Counted from the stretch's first letter, positions 1 to 11,479 are shown. The stretch is 64,000 nt of DNA from Cheiracanthium punctorium (GCA_038373885.1 JAWZYV010016037.1:558001-622000), one strand, 5' to 3'. Program-made: numbers and translations. Notes: generated by a model not told the origin, from the letters alone.

Positions 1-163
1 GAATACTTAAAACAAAATTTGTGTTTGGAAAGGGTAAGATATTTAACTTTCAGTATAAACCAATCATTATCTGTTTTGTTTAGGAGGGGGGGGGGGGTGT
101 TTTTTCAAGGGGCCCAATTTTTTTTCTTCTGCCCAGGCCCACAGTTGTCTTGATCGGGCTCTG
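1..163. repeat. Interspersed repeat, copy matching the end of 53473-54106
   Basis: The window opens inside a repeat. The segment with a poly-G run near 83-97, followed by ggggcccaatt and a TC-rich stretch and ending near gggctctgg, matches 53942-54106 closely in the same orientation. The second copy is longer and starts at 53473 with cagtgccatattaccgcc, so this one is cut by the window edge. No coding potential is visible. It is probably a non-autonomous DNA element; the class is not assigned. Confidence 0.7.
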
Positions 164-164
164 G

Positions 165-800
165 CCACAAGGCCATCTACACCCACAGTGCATCAGCCAA
201 AGATTGAAGTACCGGTTATTTTAGTCTCAGATTGGGACTTAGGGTGAAATTTCGACAAAGTGTTGTTCAGCTATTATGAATAATAGTCAAATTATTCGAT
301 TGGTAAGAAATTATTTTCACTTTTTACAAATGTATGTAAGTAGAAGCAACATTCATAATAAATAATTAAAAAACAATATTGCAAATTGTATAGGAATTTT
401 AGTGTGATTTTAACTTTCATATTTCTTGGATAACTTGGAGGTTTCAAAAGAGTTGTTCATTGTAATGAAGTTTCCGTTTTTCTTATAATGCAGCTGGCGA
501 TCAAATAGATTTTCTTTTCTTTTTTTAAACACATTTTTTTAATTATTTAAACATTACAAACGATTTTATATAATAGACACTTACACTTTTTTTGTAAGTA
601 TTTCTTTTCAAATTTAAATTTTGTGGGAGGGGGCAAGGGGGGATACCACCCCCCTACCCCGTCCCAACCCCAATATAAGGAATTTGAAGTAAATTATGGA
701 TTAATTCAATAATTTTTCGAAATTTCTCTTAGATTATGCAAAGGCACATCTAAATTACGCAAATATTTATAGGAATTTAGGTAAAGTGTAAACCACTGGG
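165..800. repeat. Long direct repeat, copy A
   Basis: About 640 bp closely match 2157-2800 in direct orientation. Shared landmarks are agattgaagtaccggtta near the start, an internal G-rich/C-rich block near 625-665, and aaaccactggg at the very end of both copies. The copies differ by small indels and substitutions. They flank about 1.36 kb of unrelated sequence. They could be a segmental duplication, two insertions of one repeat, or terminal direct repeats of one element. No LTR hallmarks (TG...CA ends with a primer-binding site) were recognised. Confidence 0.75.
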
Positions 801-2094
801 CAGTGGCGGCTCGTGGGATACAGCAAGTACAGCCGGGCTGCACTTGAAATTATCAGCACATACTTTAAAATAATTTATTCTACTAATTTTCCTAAATTCA
901 GATTAGAATTGTGGAATTCCTACGGTAAATTAAAAAAATCTCCGAAAAAAACCAAAAAAAAAAAAAAAACGTATTGTGGCCGGATCGCTCATTCAGAAAA
1001 AAAGCACTTTAATCTTCCCGCAATTCAATTGGGAAAATCTTTGGTTCAGCCCAGAGCGAGGAAAAGAAAATTGGCAGCACCGTTGCCATGACAACGGCTA
1101 GGTAAGCAGCCTCTCCGGCATAGGGAGTGTGCATCTGATACAGCCGATGGAAGACTTTTAAACGGCGGCTGAACTTGACAACTCGACTAACTGATTGGCT
1201 CTGACGAGAAGTGAGGGAGGGGGTAAGGAGAATATATGTTTGGAAAACTCTCGACTTTATATTGCTGAATTTATCAAGAAGGTAAGCCTGGATAGACGCT
1301 TATGAATGGACAATTACCCATCAAAGCAGTATTGTTTTTAAGTAAGCAAGAACTGGCATTTAGAGGACATGGCGAGCGAGAAAATTCTTTAAACATGGGA
1401 AATTTTAAAGAGCTTTTAAAATTATGGATATCTGAATTAAAACAACGCCTTTTTATGAGAGCATCACTGACCGATTCGCAAGTTTAAAAGAAAGGAGGAT
1501 TGATTTGACTTATAAAAAATAAGTAAGTTTTTTTTTTTTTTTTTTTTTTTTTCTTTTCGTCTCAAGTTATCTCTCTATTCTAAAAAAAAGTAAAGGCCGC
1601 TGTTGCCGCCGCTGGCGCTGTCTATAGCTTGTGGACCTATCTCCTCCTAAACCGTAGGGATTTGAGTTTTGACTAAGGTGCCCACAGATTCGAAAAATTC
1701 CGAGGAACCTGCTAAGCTGACTTAAATTTCGAAAATCGAATTATTTTAGAAGATATTAATAAAAAACTAAAAAAATAAACAGAATGGTTGCCAGATTTGG
1801 CATAAAATCGTTCATTCCTTTGCAACAAAGCGTTTCCAAGTATCTAGAATGGCGTGAAATTTACAAAGTTAACACAAAAAGCCTAATAACTTCTTCACCG
1901 TTTGCACGATCCGCTTGAAAATTTTCATGATCATGTATAAAAATATAGTAAACAATCTGCGCTTCTTTAAAAATCTGAAAATCCACCCGTTCCCTCCTTT
2001 TTAAGCGATTTTTCGCTGTGTCCTTTCCGTTTATTATGTTTTCGTTTTTTTGGATGCTAACTTTCCGTTTTTCTGGAAAAAAAAAAAAAAAAGG
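801..2094. other. Non-coding, probable DNA-transposon fragment
   Basis: The segment begins exactly at the end of direct repeat A with cagtggcggctcgtg, a start typical of hAT-type elements. No matching inverted end was found nearby. Short ORFs at 813-1091 and 1302-1487 resemble no family I know and end in low-complexity sequence. There is a poly-T run near 1529-1552 and a poly-A run near 2078-2092. No gene is supported. Confidence 0.4.
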
Positions 2095-2175
2095 AAAAAA
2101 ATTCTTCCTCCACCGGTCCCGAACCCTGAGCGTGCAAAATCAAAGCCTATCACGCTACCACAAGACCATCCAGAC
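2095..2175 (-). repeat. Degenerate tRNA-derived SINE head
   Basis: Read on the minus strand, the segment contains an A-box-like stretch (tggtcttgtggtagcgtg) and, about 34 nt later, a B-box-like stretch (gggttcgggacc), the spacing of a pol III promoter. The T and anticodon stems do not pair properly, so this is not a functional tRNA gene. An A-rich tract lies beside it. It abuts direct repeat B. A chance tRNA-like match is possible. Confidence 0.45.
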
Positions 2176-2800
2176 TTACCATGTGTAAGTCAAAGATTGA
2201 AGTACCGGTTACTTTAGTCACAGATTGGGACTTGGGTGAAATTTTGACAAAGTGCTGTTGAGCTATTATTAATAATAGTCAAATTATTCGATTTGTAACA
2301 AATTAATTTCACTTTTTATCAATGTATGTAAGTAGCAACAACATTCAAAATTAATAATTAAAAATTCCTAAATCCTAAACAATATTTCAAATTATATAGG
2401 AATTTTAGTCTGATTTTAACTTTCATATTTCTTGGATAACTTTTAAAAATTAACTGATTTCTCTTCTTGCTGTTTACATTAAGGAGGTTTCAAAACCGTT
2501 GCTCATTTTAATGAAGTTTCTGTTATTCTTATAATGCAGCTGACGCTCAAACAGATTTTCTTTTCTTCTTTTTTTTAAACACATTTTTAATTAGTTAAAT
2601 ATTACAAACGATTTTATATAAAAAACACTTACTTTTTTGTAAATATTTCATTTAAATTTTGTGGGGGGGGCAAGGGAGGATATCACCCCCCCCTGCCCCG
2701 TCGCAACCCCAATATAAGAAATTTGAAGTAAATTATGGCATTCATTCCAGAATTGTTTAAAATTTCCTTTAGATTAGAAAAGGCACATTAAACCACTGGG
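2157..2800. repeat. Long direct repeat, copy B
   Basis: Second copy of the approximately 640-bp repeat also present at 165-800, same orientation and same 3' terminus (aaaccactggg). It carries an extra stretch near 2445-2485 that is missing from copy A. No ORF of note. Confidence 0.75.
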
Positions 2801-3313
2801 ACACCTGCAAGGCCCGATGACTATAGAGCTGCAGTTTCGGATAAGATATTGTTTGTCGGTTTCCCATCGGCGAAACTGCTCGTCTAGATCACTTCTATCC
2901 ATGAATAAAAATTCATCCATAGCAGAAAAACAAAAGTGCACTTGCCGATAACTGAATTAGATGAGTCGATGAACGACCGAGCAGAAAACAAGCAGTCATT
3001 GCTGCTAGGGAACTCGTTGCACGAGTGCAACTCTTTTGGCGTTTACGAATGCGGCCAACTTCAGTTTATTTAGTTTCGTCGCCTAGGAAACGTGTTTATT
3101 TACATTTCACGCCTGTTATTTTTGCTAAGGAGAGTTTTTAAAACATACTCAATATGCAATCAACAGGATTTTTAAAAGAAAGAGTGACTGTAATTGAAGA
3201 GTACAGATCAAAATTTAGAAATTTCAACTAAAACTTACATTTTTTCAAAAGAATTCAGCAAGAAAAGTTCAAATTTCGCTATTAACGGTTTAAATCAATA
3301 TCTATTTCAACAC
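2801..3313. other. Unannotated intergenic or intronic sequence
   Basis: About 500 bp between direct repeat B and a TIR element. It is less AT-rich than its surroundings and has several CpG-containing words. I see no ORF, splice-linked exon or recognisable repeat. Confidence 0.4.
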
Positions 3314-4489
3314 TAAGGGCCCGATTCAAACGAAACGCGATCGGTCGTCTCCAAAACGATCGTTTTCTCTCGAAGTTCGATCGCTTTTACAAGCGATCGC
3401 AAAAGTTTATTCAAAGTGAAACAAAATAGGCGATCGAACTTACAGGTTTGCTAGATCGAAACTTTATCGCCACAGAGTGAAAACGCAACTTCCGGTGACG
3501 TAGAAAGTCGCTGTTAACCAATAAAAAAATCGCATCTTTCTCTGGAAAAAACTTTTAACTTAATGGCGACGACTAACTGTTTGTTTATTTATGTTTGAGC
3601 TGCAACGGACAACAGGCTGTGTCTTAATTTTTTTCCCCAACAGTATTGTAGGTTAATGTTTTAAAATTTTAACTGGTTTAGGTTATATTTTTTGTATGTT
3701 TATAATCATGGAAATACATTTTTAATTTATGAAGATCTTTTTAGAAAATTATTAATAATAGTATTGTTCGTCATAATTATCATATCGAATTGTTCGAATT
3801 ATCGAATAATAATTGTTCTCTAGTTTGTCTACTACATTTTATTTTTCTGTAGCAGAGAAGCTGTTTATAATTATAATGGAGGGGTAGAATTACTATATAT
3901 TTTATGTTCTGATATATAATTAATAATCAAAGACATCCTTAATACAATGGTATGAATATTTGTATTTGTTTAGGAGGGTTGCTAGGATGCTTATTTTAGC
4001 GAGAAATTATTCGTTATTCATGTATTTTTTCGCGCTGTTTCAAACATCAAATTTACCTAGAAATAAACGATTTAAAATAAGGACTATAGATGGCGCCTGC
4101 ATCGTAGTGTCTGCTAGAGTGGAACTCAAAGGCCGACCAAAAAATAAACCTTACAGAAATTCTGTTCTGCGAGAAAATTCAGCTTTCCGCAGGCCTAAAT
4201 CTTTTGCAGAATTCCCTGTCTGATAATTCCAACGGATTGCTTCGTAATTTTAAATAACGAGTCTTCGTTGTTGTTGTAATCTTCTTATCAACTATCCGCC
4301 GATCGATCCGCCATGTTCTCGAAAACGATCGCTTTTGAAAAAGCGATAGCAAAACACCGATCGCAGTGTCACGTGATCCAAAAGCGATAGACAGGTTTCA
4401 CTTGAATAGGAAACATAGGAATCAGTCGAAAATTTCCGCAATCGCAACGGAAAACGATAGAACTCTGTTTCGTTTGAATCGGGCCCTAA
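3314..4489. mobile_element. PIF/Harbinger-like non-autonomous element with TAA duplication
   Basis: Perfect 20-bp terminal inverted repeats, gggcccgattcaaacgaaac at 3317-3336 and its reverse complement at 4467-4486, bound 1170 bp. The element is flanked by the 3-bp duplication TAA (3314-3316 and 4487-4489). A 3-bp TWA duplication with G-rich TIRs fits PIF/Harbinger. Subterminal regions are rich in cgatcg-type words on both sides. An internal 87-codon ORF at 3960-4223 lacks any transposase motif I recognise, so the element looks non-autonomous. Intact TIRs and target duplication suggest fairly recent insertion. Confidence 0.8.
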
Positions 4490-4645
4490 AAATATGCATT
4501 TTGAATTTACTAAAATGAAAAATACAAGAAAATGATTACCTTTGAAAAATTCTGTATATTCGTTAGTTTCTAGTAGCTTCAGCAAACGTAAAGTACTTTT
4601 CATAACAACTTACTTTTCATAACAACAACGTGCTGCAAATGTGTC

Positions 4646-5419
4646 CTCTAAACCAGTGGTGCGCAAACTATTTTCATCTGCGACCCCCTAATTTGTGTAA
4701 AATTTTGTCGCGACCCCTTATTTTGAGTATAATTTTGTCGCGACCCCTGCATAGACAGCAGAATTTTCCTTACTTGAAAACGAAGTTACATTGAAATTCT
4801 TTCTGGGAGTTGCTCTTACAGGGTGTTTTTAAAAGAGTGTCGTGACGTCATCGATTGAAATAACGTGTTTTTAAAATAGCGCACCAAACTTATAAACCAC
4901 CATAAAAATGTTATAAAAGTTGTAACATTATAAAAATCAGTTTATGAATCAACATATAATTTTAGGTAACAATGCTTTATTTATGCATATGGATATAAAT
5001 ATTTTTTAATGAAAAGTACTTTAAAAAAACTTTACATCATAAAAAGTCAATGTGAAATATGTGCTTGCAAAGAGCTCATGATTGTTTCTATGTTCGGATC
5101 TGTATTGGAAATCGCAAATCGTAAGTCATCCTCTGGATCCAATCGAGATCGATGTTTTGTTTTAATGGAAAATAATTTTGAAGATTACTATGCATGATCA
5201 ATTTGCAGATCACTATGCATGATAACGTGGTTCTGAAGCCCCGTGATAGCGATCGCGAATATCGCGCTCGAAAATAATAATTGTCAGTTTCTTCTCTTGT
5301 ATTATTTCAGTTCTTTGGAATGAATAATTGCAGATTTTTCATAAATGTGAATCTCTTTGAATTTGGCGACCCCCAAAAATTATCTCGCGACCCCCGGTTT
5401 GCGCACCGCTGCTCTAAAC
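4646..5419. mobile_element. hAT-type MITE with perfect 8-bp target duplication
   Basis: TIRs cagtggtgcgcaaac (from 4654) and, inverted, cagcggtgcgcaaac (ending 5411) bound 758 bp. The 8-bp duplication ctctaaac is at 4646-4653 and 5412-5419. Subterminal gcgacccc repeats occur at both ends, near 4680-4746 and 5364-5394. 8-bp duplications and CAGNGG ends are hAT hallmarks. The short internal ORF (5009-5197) has no transposase similarity I can see. Confidence 0.88.
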
Positions 5420-5568
5420 GACTGGACGAACCTGCTTCTGGCTCAGTTCATTTAGTATGAAACTAAACGCACTCAGTTTTGGATACGAAAGCTTTAGTTT
5501 ATAAACTGAATGCACTCAGTTTCCTTTACAAACACGTTGCGACCGGACGACCACACGAATGCGACCAG

Positions 5569-7780
5569 AGCGCAAGCAAGGAGGTTTAATATATGGAGGC
5601 GCCCATGTTCCCGGTTTTTGAAGCCAATGACCACGCCCCCTCACTATCCCAGAACATCCGATATCGTCATTGGCATGCATGTAAATTTTTAATAACAAAA
5701 CTGCTGTATTTCTCATTTTTTACTGATTGTATGTAAGTTTATCTTAAAGCCACATCTTTAGGCATAATTTTAATCTTAATTCTGCAATACTTTTACCGTT
5801 TATTTTTAAATAATCAATTATTTTTAAACACGTATTATTAATTGGACATATGTTTTGGGGAAAAACATGCGAAGTTTTCATTACAAAGTTCACTTAGTGA
5901 ATAAAAGTCCTTGAAAATCAAAAATATATAGTTCTTGAAAATCAATAATAGTCCTTAAAATTTTAAATGTAATTTGGTTAGCTACATTTTATTTGAAACC
6001 TTATCCTTTTTTCCCCCTCTACTAAATGAAGTAAACAGTATTGATGGAAATTATTCAACTTTCATTACCTTAAACTGTTTGTCAATGCAAAATATTATTA
6101 TGATAAATGACCTAAGAAGGTTAGGGATGGACGCGAGACATCTCGCATCGTCTCCCGAGACGAGACAGAGCTTTGTCTCTGATAGAGCTTTGTCTCTCGC
6201 GAGATTTCTCGCCTCGCATAAATTTACAAAGTTTTCATCAAAATGGATGAATACGTATGTAATTAAATCTTATGGATATTTCATATTTTTCTCTTAAGAA
6301 AAATAATATTTCTAAATAAAATGTTTCATCTGTTATTAAAAAATGCCTCTTTCACCATAAGCCGAGCTATGCGAACGCAAATGAATGATCTACAGGAGCG
6401 ATTACGCAAATACAACGCTGGGTATCAGCGGAGCATTCAAAGATCCATGTTGAGAAGCAAGCCTGGTCACAAGTCTTCTCTGTTGTCTCTTCTTTTTGAT
6501 GGTGTGAATGAGCAGGTTAAACCCGGGTTCCCGATTAAATGTGAAACCCATACCTTGCACTCTAACACGAGGTGTGTGTGTGGGGGGGGGGGGGTGGAGG
6601 GGTAAGTAGGCTTTATTATAATTATCCCGTCTCCATTGAAACTTTTTATGAATTTACTGTTCTCTCTACGTTACTCTTTTTATGAATTTACTGTCATTGG
6701 GGCGGCTTAATTAGCTTAAAATTTTATTTGCGCACGATGTCCTGGGTTCTGCATCATTTCTAACAAAATTCAAAGCTTTATATAATTTCAAAAGCAAATA
6801 AAACTTCCACCAACCATGCATATTACATTTACGCAATTTCGGAAATAAATAAATAAAAATAAATGTTTTTTCGGTGTCTTGTCCCATTTCCCATTATATA
6901 TGGATTAAATCTGAATTTATTATCACTTAAATGCACATATCACTTAATATGGTAATTAATGTATGTACTAACATTCTAATATCTAACTAATTGTTATTAT
7001 TAATATTATTTTCTCATAAAATAGTAATACGTTACTAAAAATATGGTAGCGAAATTTCAGCTCATTATTTTGCGAGACTCGCGAGACACCTCGCGACAGA
7101 AAATTTCTATGGGACACGAGACGAGACGAAACAGCCCTGTTTCTCGTCTCGCACGTCTCTAAAGAAGGTTGAAGTGTATAATTGTTTCCTCGTGTCTAAA
7201 GAAGATAATGTTCTCTCACTGTCTGTAAATACCTCATATATCGTATTTAACATATTTGAAATTGCATTCTTACTTCTAATACTTGTAATATGACTTGAAA
7301 CTATTGTTAATATAATATGAGCAATTTAATAATTTAGGCTGATGTAATAAAACTTATTTTTACCCATGTAACAACAAAAATATCTTCCTAGAAATAAAAA
7401 AAGCAATTTTTATTATAATAAAACAATTATCATGAGAAAATATAACCAGTCTTGCAAAGTATAGTATAATCATAAGAATAACTGTTTTTTGCTTCACTTG
7501 ATGTTTAAAGCGCAATTCACGAAAATAAGTTTGAAATTATGCAATAAAAAACAAGTTAAGACGTGTAAACAATCTTCCAAAAACGTAAAATGGATAAAAA
7601 AAATTGGTTAGTAACTTTTAAATTATTTTTATTAACACTTTCCGGAACTCGTTTTTCAATGCATCGCTATGCGTTCTTCAATCTTCTGGGATAGAGAGGG
7701 GGCGTGGTATGGCTTCACTTTCCTAGCACTGCGGAGCGCAGCATGGGCGCCTCTATATGTTAAACCTCCTTGAGCTCAAG
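5569..7780. mobile_element. hAT-like TIR element, interrupted by a second element
   Basis: Long imperfect inverted repeats lie at 5577-5660 and 7678-7772; both begin caaggaggtttaa and share ggaggcgcccatg. The flanking 8 bp are agcgcaag (5569-5576) and agctcaag (7773-7780), 7 of 8 identical, fitting a hAT insertion. A separate 1040-bp element (6122-7161) with its own target duplication is nested inside. No coding sequence belongs clearly to the outer element. Confidence 0.8.
6114..7169. mobile_element. hAT-type element nested in 5577-7772
   Basis: Ends tagggatggacgcgagac (6122) and, inverted, tagagacgtgcgagac (ending 7161). A perfect 8-bp duplication aagaaggt lies at 6114-6121 and 7162-7169. 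Subterminal regions are full of gag/ctc 'cgagac' and 'ctcgcg' words. A 94-codon ORF (6321-6605) ends in a glycine run from a poly-G tract and shows no transposase domain. A much shorter relative with the same ends is at 27654-27828. Confidence 0.88.
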
Positions 7781-10607
7781 CGGGGCCGTCGCTAAGCAAC
7801 GGGCCTGCTTATGAGTTGCCATCGATAAAAATGAGTTTATCATTGAGGCCTGTTTTCCCCAGTTACAGTATTCTATTTTATTATTCTAAGTATTATAAAT
7901 GTTATATTATTTTATTATTTTAAAACAATTTTTTTATACTTTTGTCGTACTAAAGAACTTTAGATGTAGGTAATCGTTTGGTGAATCTTGCGCCATTTTC
8001 TTTCATGAAAATTTATCCTAAAATTCGAACATTTTGCTCTGAATGTAAAGGTAAGTGAACGCTTTTAATGTATTTAGAAATTCTAAATATATGTATGTAA
8101 ATCATGTTTGGTGAATAATTTTTCATGTGTTATTTATAAATAAATTATTTTCATCAGAAATCGTATTACTTGAGTAGTTTTTATTCTTGTAAATAAGCAT
8201 GACGTTGTGATACTATTTAGACAATTTAATTTTGCCTGTTGAAAATGTTATTTATCAGTTATATATGCCTTGATTATGTGATTCAGACTTACATCTGGTA
8301 CAGTGCAGAAATACAGTAAATTATAAATTATTGATTTTTGCTCGTTTATACAGAAACTTCAAATGTAGTTAATATTTTGTACAAGCGTTCATTATGCTTG
8401 CTCAATTCCTAAGTTAAGTTCGATTGAGAAAGCGACAAAAGAATAATATATACTACATGAAATGTCTTTATTAAAGAATAATTAATTCGGGGATCGCGCT
8501 ATAGAGCGTATTTTATCAATTTTCTCCAATATACAGGATATCCCGAAAACACTGAAATGCGCTTTAATACATCATTTGTTAAAGATTAATCTTGAATTGT
8601 TTAAAATAACGTAGGAAATACGACTACGTTCATGAAATATTCATTATAAAAATGTCTTTCTCATTTGTGTATTTAGTTATTTTAAAGTATATTAAATATA
8701 TCCACTTGTGAAACTAAAATAAGCAATCGTGAATCATGAGAGCAAGCACTACTTTGTTTTTCCTTCAAATTATATGCATCTATTTTCTTTATGTAAATAT
8801 GTATCATAGCAAACAAATTAATCATGAGTTCGTACTTGAATTAGTAACACAATTACTACTTAAAACTACATTAAATAACGTTTGAAAGCACTTGGAAGCT
8901 TGAGAAATGCCTGATGTATACCTGAAGACTGGAGCATCCGTAGGCCTCTTTGGATGGCTCATCAAAATACACGCGTAGGCCCATTACGAATTACGAAGGC
9001 CCCGGCTCCCACAAAAATTGGGGAAGTCGCGCATGCGCAGTTATATTCAGGCGTTGCAGCTTATAGACGGAACTTTTCCGGTCGATGTCTCTAAAACCTG
9101 TTGAGTTTTTTCGGCTGCATTTTTTCCCCTTAAGAATTTTCTGACACTGCAGGCTACAAAAAATATGTCCTAAATAAATAAACAACAACAATAGTACAAT
9201 TAAATAACGAAATAAAAATAGTTTTTCTCTCTGAACACTCTTTACGTATTTCTTTTTTTTAGACTTTTAAATTAAATTATATCTTATTTATTTATTTTCT
9301 GCTGCTTTGAACTTCTGTTTTCTTTTTTTGTTGTATTGTGTTGTTTTTTAAAGATCATGAAGCGTTATAAAGAAATTAGATAGATTATCTTGGAAATAGT
9401 GAAATTAAATTAATATTTATTATTGGTTCCAAAGGAAACTACCATATTTGAAGTTTATTATGCTCTAAATATGGAGGGCTGCATATCTTGTAAGATTAAT
9501 GTTGCGTGTCGTCATGACAACCTCTCAGTTTCTGCTTGATTTAATTTATGAGCACGTCAGGCAGGATGCGTTAGTGCATAATATTTGCTGTTTTCTGACC
9601 GACTGCAACCCGCAGTGATGTGTTTTGAAACTTTTTGTTGCTCTTGTTTTATTATTTTAGACCATAATTTTATTTTGTATTCCCGAGCATGCGCGTGAAT
9701 CTTAATTTCATTTTGTGTTTAGCAAAAAACCGCGTTTTTTAAATTATTTGCAGTATTATCCTTTGTCTGTTATGTCACATAATTTCTGATCCGATGAAAA
9801 ATGTTTTAAAAAGCTCATCAGATATTTAAGTCTTGAAAATTGCTGCACGCCGTTCAACGAACTATGTGGTGAGAAAAGTTCTGTAACAATATTTTTAATG
9901 AAATGCTCTGCATCCATATTGTCTTCAGCAATTACTTTTGAAATTTTTTGAGTAAATAAAGTATTTAATTTCTACTTGTGATTGTTAAAAAATGTATAGT
10001 ATGAGAAAGCAACATTTATTTTTATATTTTTTTAATTGTGAAAGTTATTTAGATAGATTCTTAAGTCAAACAATCTTCAATTTTATGTTAATATTACCAT
10101 ATGAGATTCTAAATTTACATTTACTGCTGCATTTTATATCATGTTTGATTCAACAAATTTTTTAATTAATTTAATAGTGTAATTGACTGAGGCAAAAGGG
10201 AACCAGTGTCTATTTCTAAGCTAAACAGCTCTTTACATACATGTTGTACTAAATTTTTGCTATTGTGATTACTCGTTCTCCTGTGTTGTAGTTTTTATAA
10301 TTAGTCAGTTACAATGAAATTAATAATTATTAAAAGAGTTATTGAACTTTCTATTTGCTAGATTATGGCCCATATTTAATAAAATATCAGATTCTAAGAT
10401 CAGAAATTTCTAATAAGAAAAGATTTTAAATTTCCTCTAGTAGGGTCACTCCGCAGTATTTGATTTCATAAACTTGAAATAAAAAATTAAGTGCAGTACA
10501 TCATTTTAAAACTGGAAATCTCTTCTATTAAAGTTTATCTACAAAAAATCTTTATTTTTAACTAACAGAAATTAGAGCATTGTGTTTCCAGTCATACAGA
10601 CAAATGT
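7781..10607. other. AT-rich stretch without recognisable genes
   Basis: About 2.8 kb upstream of the coding start, very AT-rich, with no convincing exon. A less AT-rich island at about 8920-9100 contains the palindrome GCGCATGCGC at 9029-9038, the consensus of the NRF1/erect-wing promoter motif. A second CpG-containing stretch lies near 9480-9620. Either could be a promoter, but MITE-derived sequence is equally possible. The ORF 8991-9191 (minus) resembles nothing known to me. Confidence 0.35.
9029..9038. promoter_or_regulatory. NRF1/ewg-like palindrome, weak promoter candidate
   Basis: GCGCATGCGC matches the palindromic binding consensus of NRF1-family factors, which is often found at animal promoters. 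It lies 4 kb upstream of the start-codon exon of the LamG/EGF gene, whose 5' untranslated exon must be somewhere upstream. There is no TATA box or clear initiator, and the motif may simply be part of a repeat. Confidence 0.2.
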
Positions 10608-10869
10608 GGGTACTTACGTATCATCCTGACGGTATTTTATGTCCAAGGCTTTCAACTGATGAAAGACTTTAATTGTGTATCCTAAAGCCTTTTGCTAAAG
10701 TTTATAATTGTTCTTTTTCTTAAATGAAATTAGTAGTTTGACTGATTAATAGGATGCTGGACACATGAAATTATTTATGATTTGGAATACGATTGGCAAC
10801 AGTTTGCCAGCGCATTGGACGAAAAAATAGTTTGGCGGGAATTACCGCCAGGATAATATGTAAGTACCC
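10608..10869. mobile_element. Small TIR element (MITE)
   Basis: Starts gggtacttacgtatcatcct and ends with a near-perfect inverted copy, accgccaggataatatgtaagtaccc. The inverted ends are about 26 bp with two or three mismatches. 262 bp, no ORF. I could not define a target duplication, so the superfamily is open. Confidence 0.6.
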
Positions 10870-10872
10870 TTT

Positions 10873-11272
10873 GCCTTATTTCGCTCTGATTTTGGGTTGA
10901 AATGTTTTGAAAGTGCTTCTTTCACTTCATGGGTCACTGATGTCTTTTCAGCATGATTTCACATCTCCTTTTCATTTGATTGTGCATGCAAGATCAAGTG
11001 AAGAGGAGAGAAAGAATCAAGTAGGAACAAGGGCAGATTAAAGGGGAGGGCAGAGCCCCCCCCCCCCCGAGAAAAGAGAAATTAATGTAAAAGACCCTAT
11101 TTTACTTCCATAAAATGGATGTATATGTCAATCTTCTAAGTAACCGCCCCCCTACCCCGACAAACTTGCATTAATCCGCCACTGAGTGGGAAAGACATCA
11201 GTGGGCCATGAGGATAAAGCGAACAAAGCACTTTCAAAACATTCTGGTCAAAAATCAGTGTGAAATAAGAAA
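10873..11272. mobile_element. Foldback-type element split by a hAT MITE
   Basis: About 75 bp at 10873-10949 (tattt...atgtcttt) reappear inverted at 11191-11272, sharing aaagacatcagtg and gcactttcaaaacatt. The inner sequences around 10965-10985 and 10992-11012 are also inversely related, so the unit would fold into one long imperfect hairpin. The hairpin is interrupted by a 157-bp hAT MITE at 11028-11184. Confidence 0.6.
11020..11192. mobile_element. hAT-type MITE, 157 bp
   Basis: Runs from caagggcagattaa (11028) to ttaatccgccactg (11184), which is inversely similar. The flanking 8 bp are agtaggaa (11020-11027) and agtgggaa (11185-11192), 7 of 8 identical. It contains a C-run typical of the poorly alignable MITE centres in this window. 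It is inserted into the foldback element. Confidence 0.7.
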
Positions 11273-11413
11273 GCTATTAACAAGGAGAAGTCATAATAAT
11301 ATATGCACTGAATGAAAAGAATGATACAAAAATTAGTAATTTGGGTTCTTTGTCAAATTCTAAATTTAAGTAAAAAGGCTGGGTAAAATCATACAAGCCG
11401 GTGCCCACCCCAT

Positions 11414-11479
11414 GTAAACATGGCGACAGTCGCTGGAGCTTGGCGGTCGCCAAGCTCCAGCGACTGTCGCCATGTTTAC
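11414..11479. repeat. Perfect palindrome, 32-bp arms, 2-nt spacer
   Basis: Positions 11414-11445 are the exact reverse complement of 11448-11479, separated only by gt. The arms contain gtaaacatggcgacagtcgc and ctggagcttggcg and are much less AT-rich than the surroundings. A perfect arm of this length implies recent formation, gene conversion or selection. It lies 11 bp before a 75-bp tandem array, so the two may be parts of one element. Confidence 0.95.

Noticed and set aside
2095..2175. tRNA gene on the minus strand
   Set aside because: A- and B-box-like words are present but the anticodon and T stems do not pair; best seen as a SINE head.
3960..4223. 87-codon ORF as a Harbinger transposase
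   Set aside because: Too short and without DDE or Myb-like motifs.
6321..6605. 94-codon ORF as a transposase or host gene
   Set aside because: It ends in a poly-G tract, has no recognisable motif and lies within a non-autonomous hAT element.
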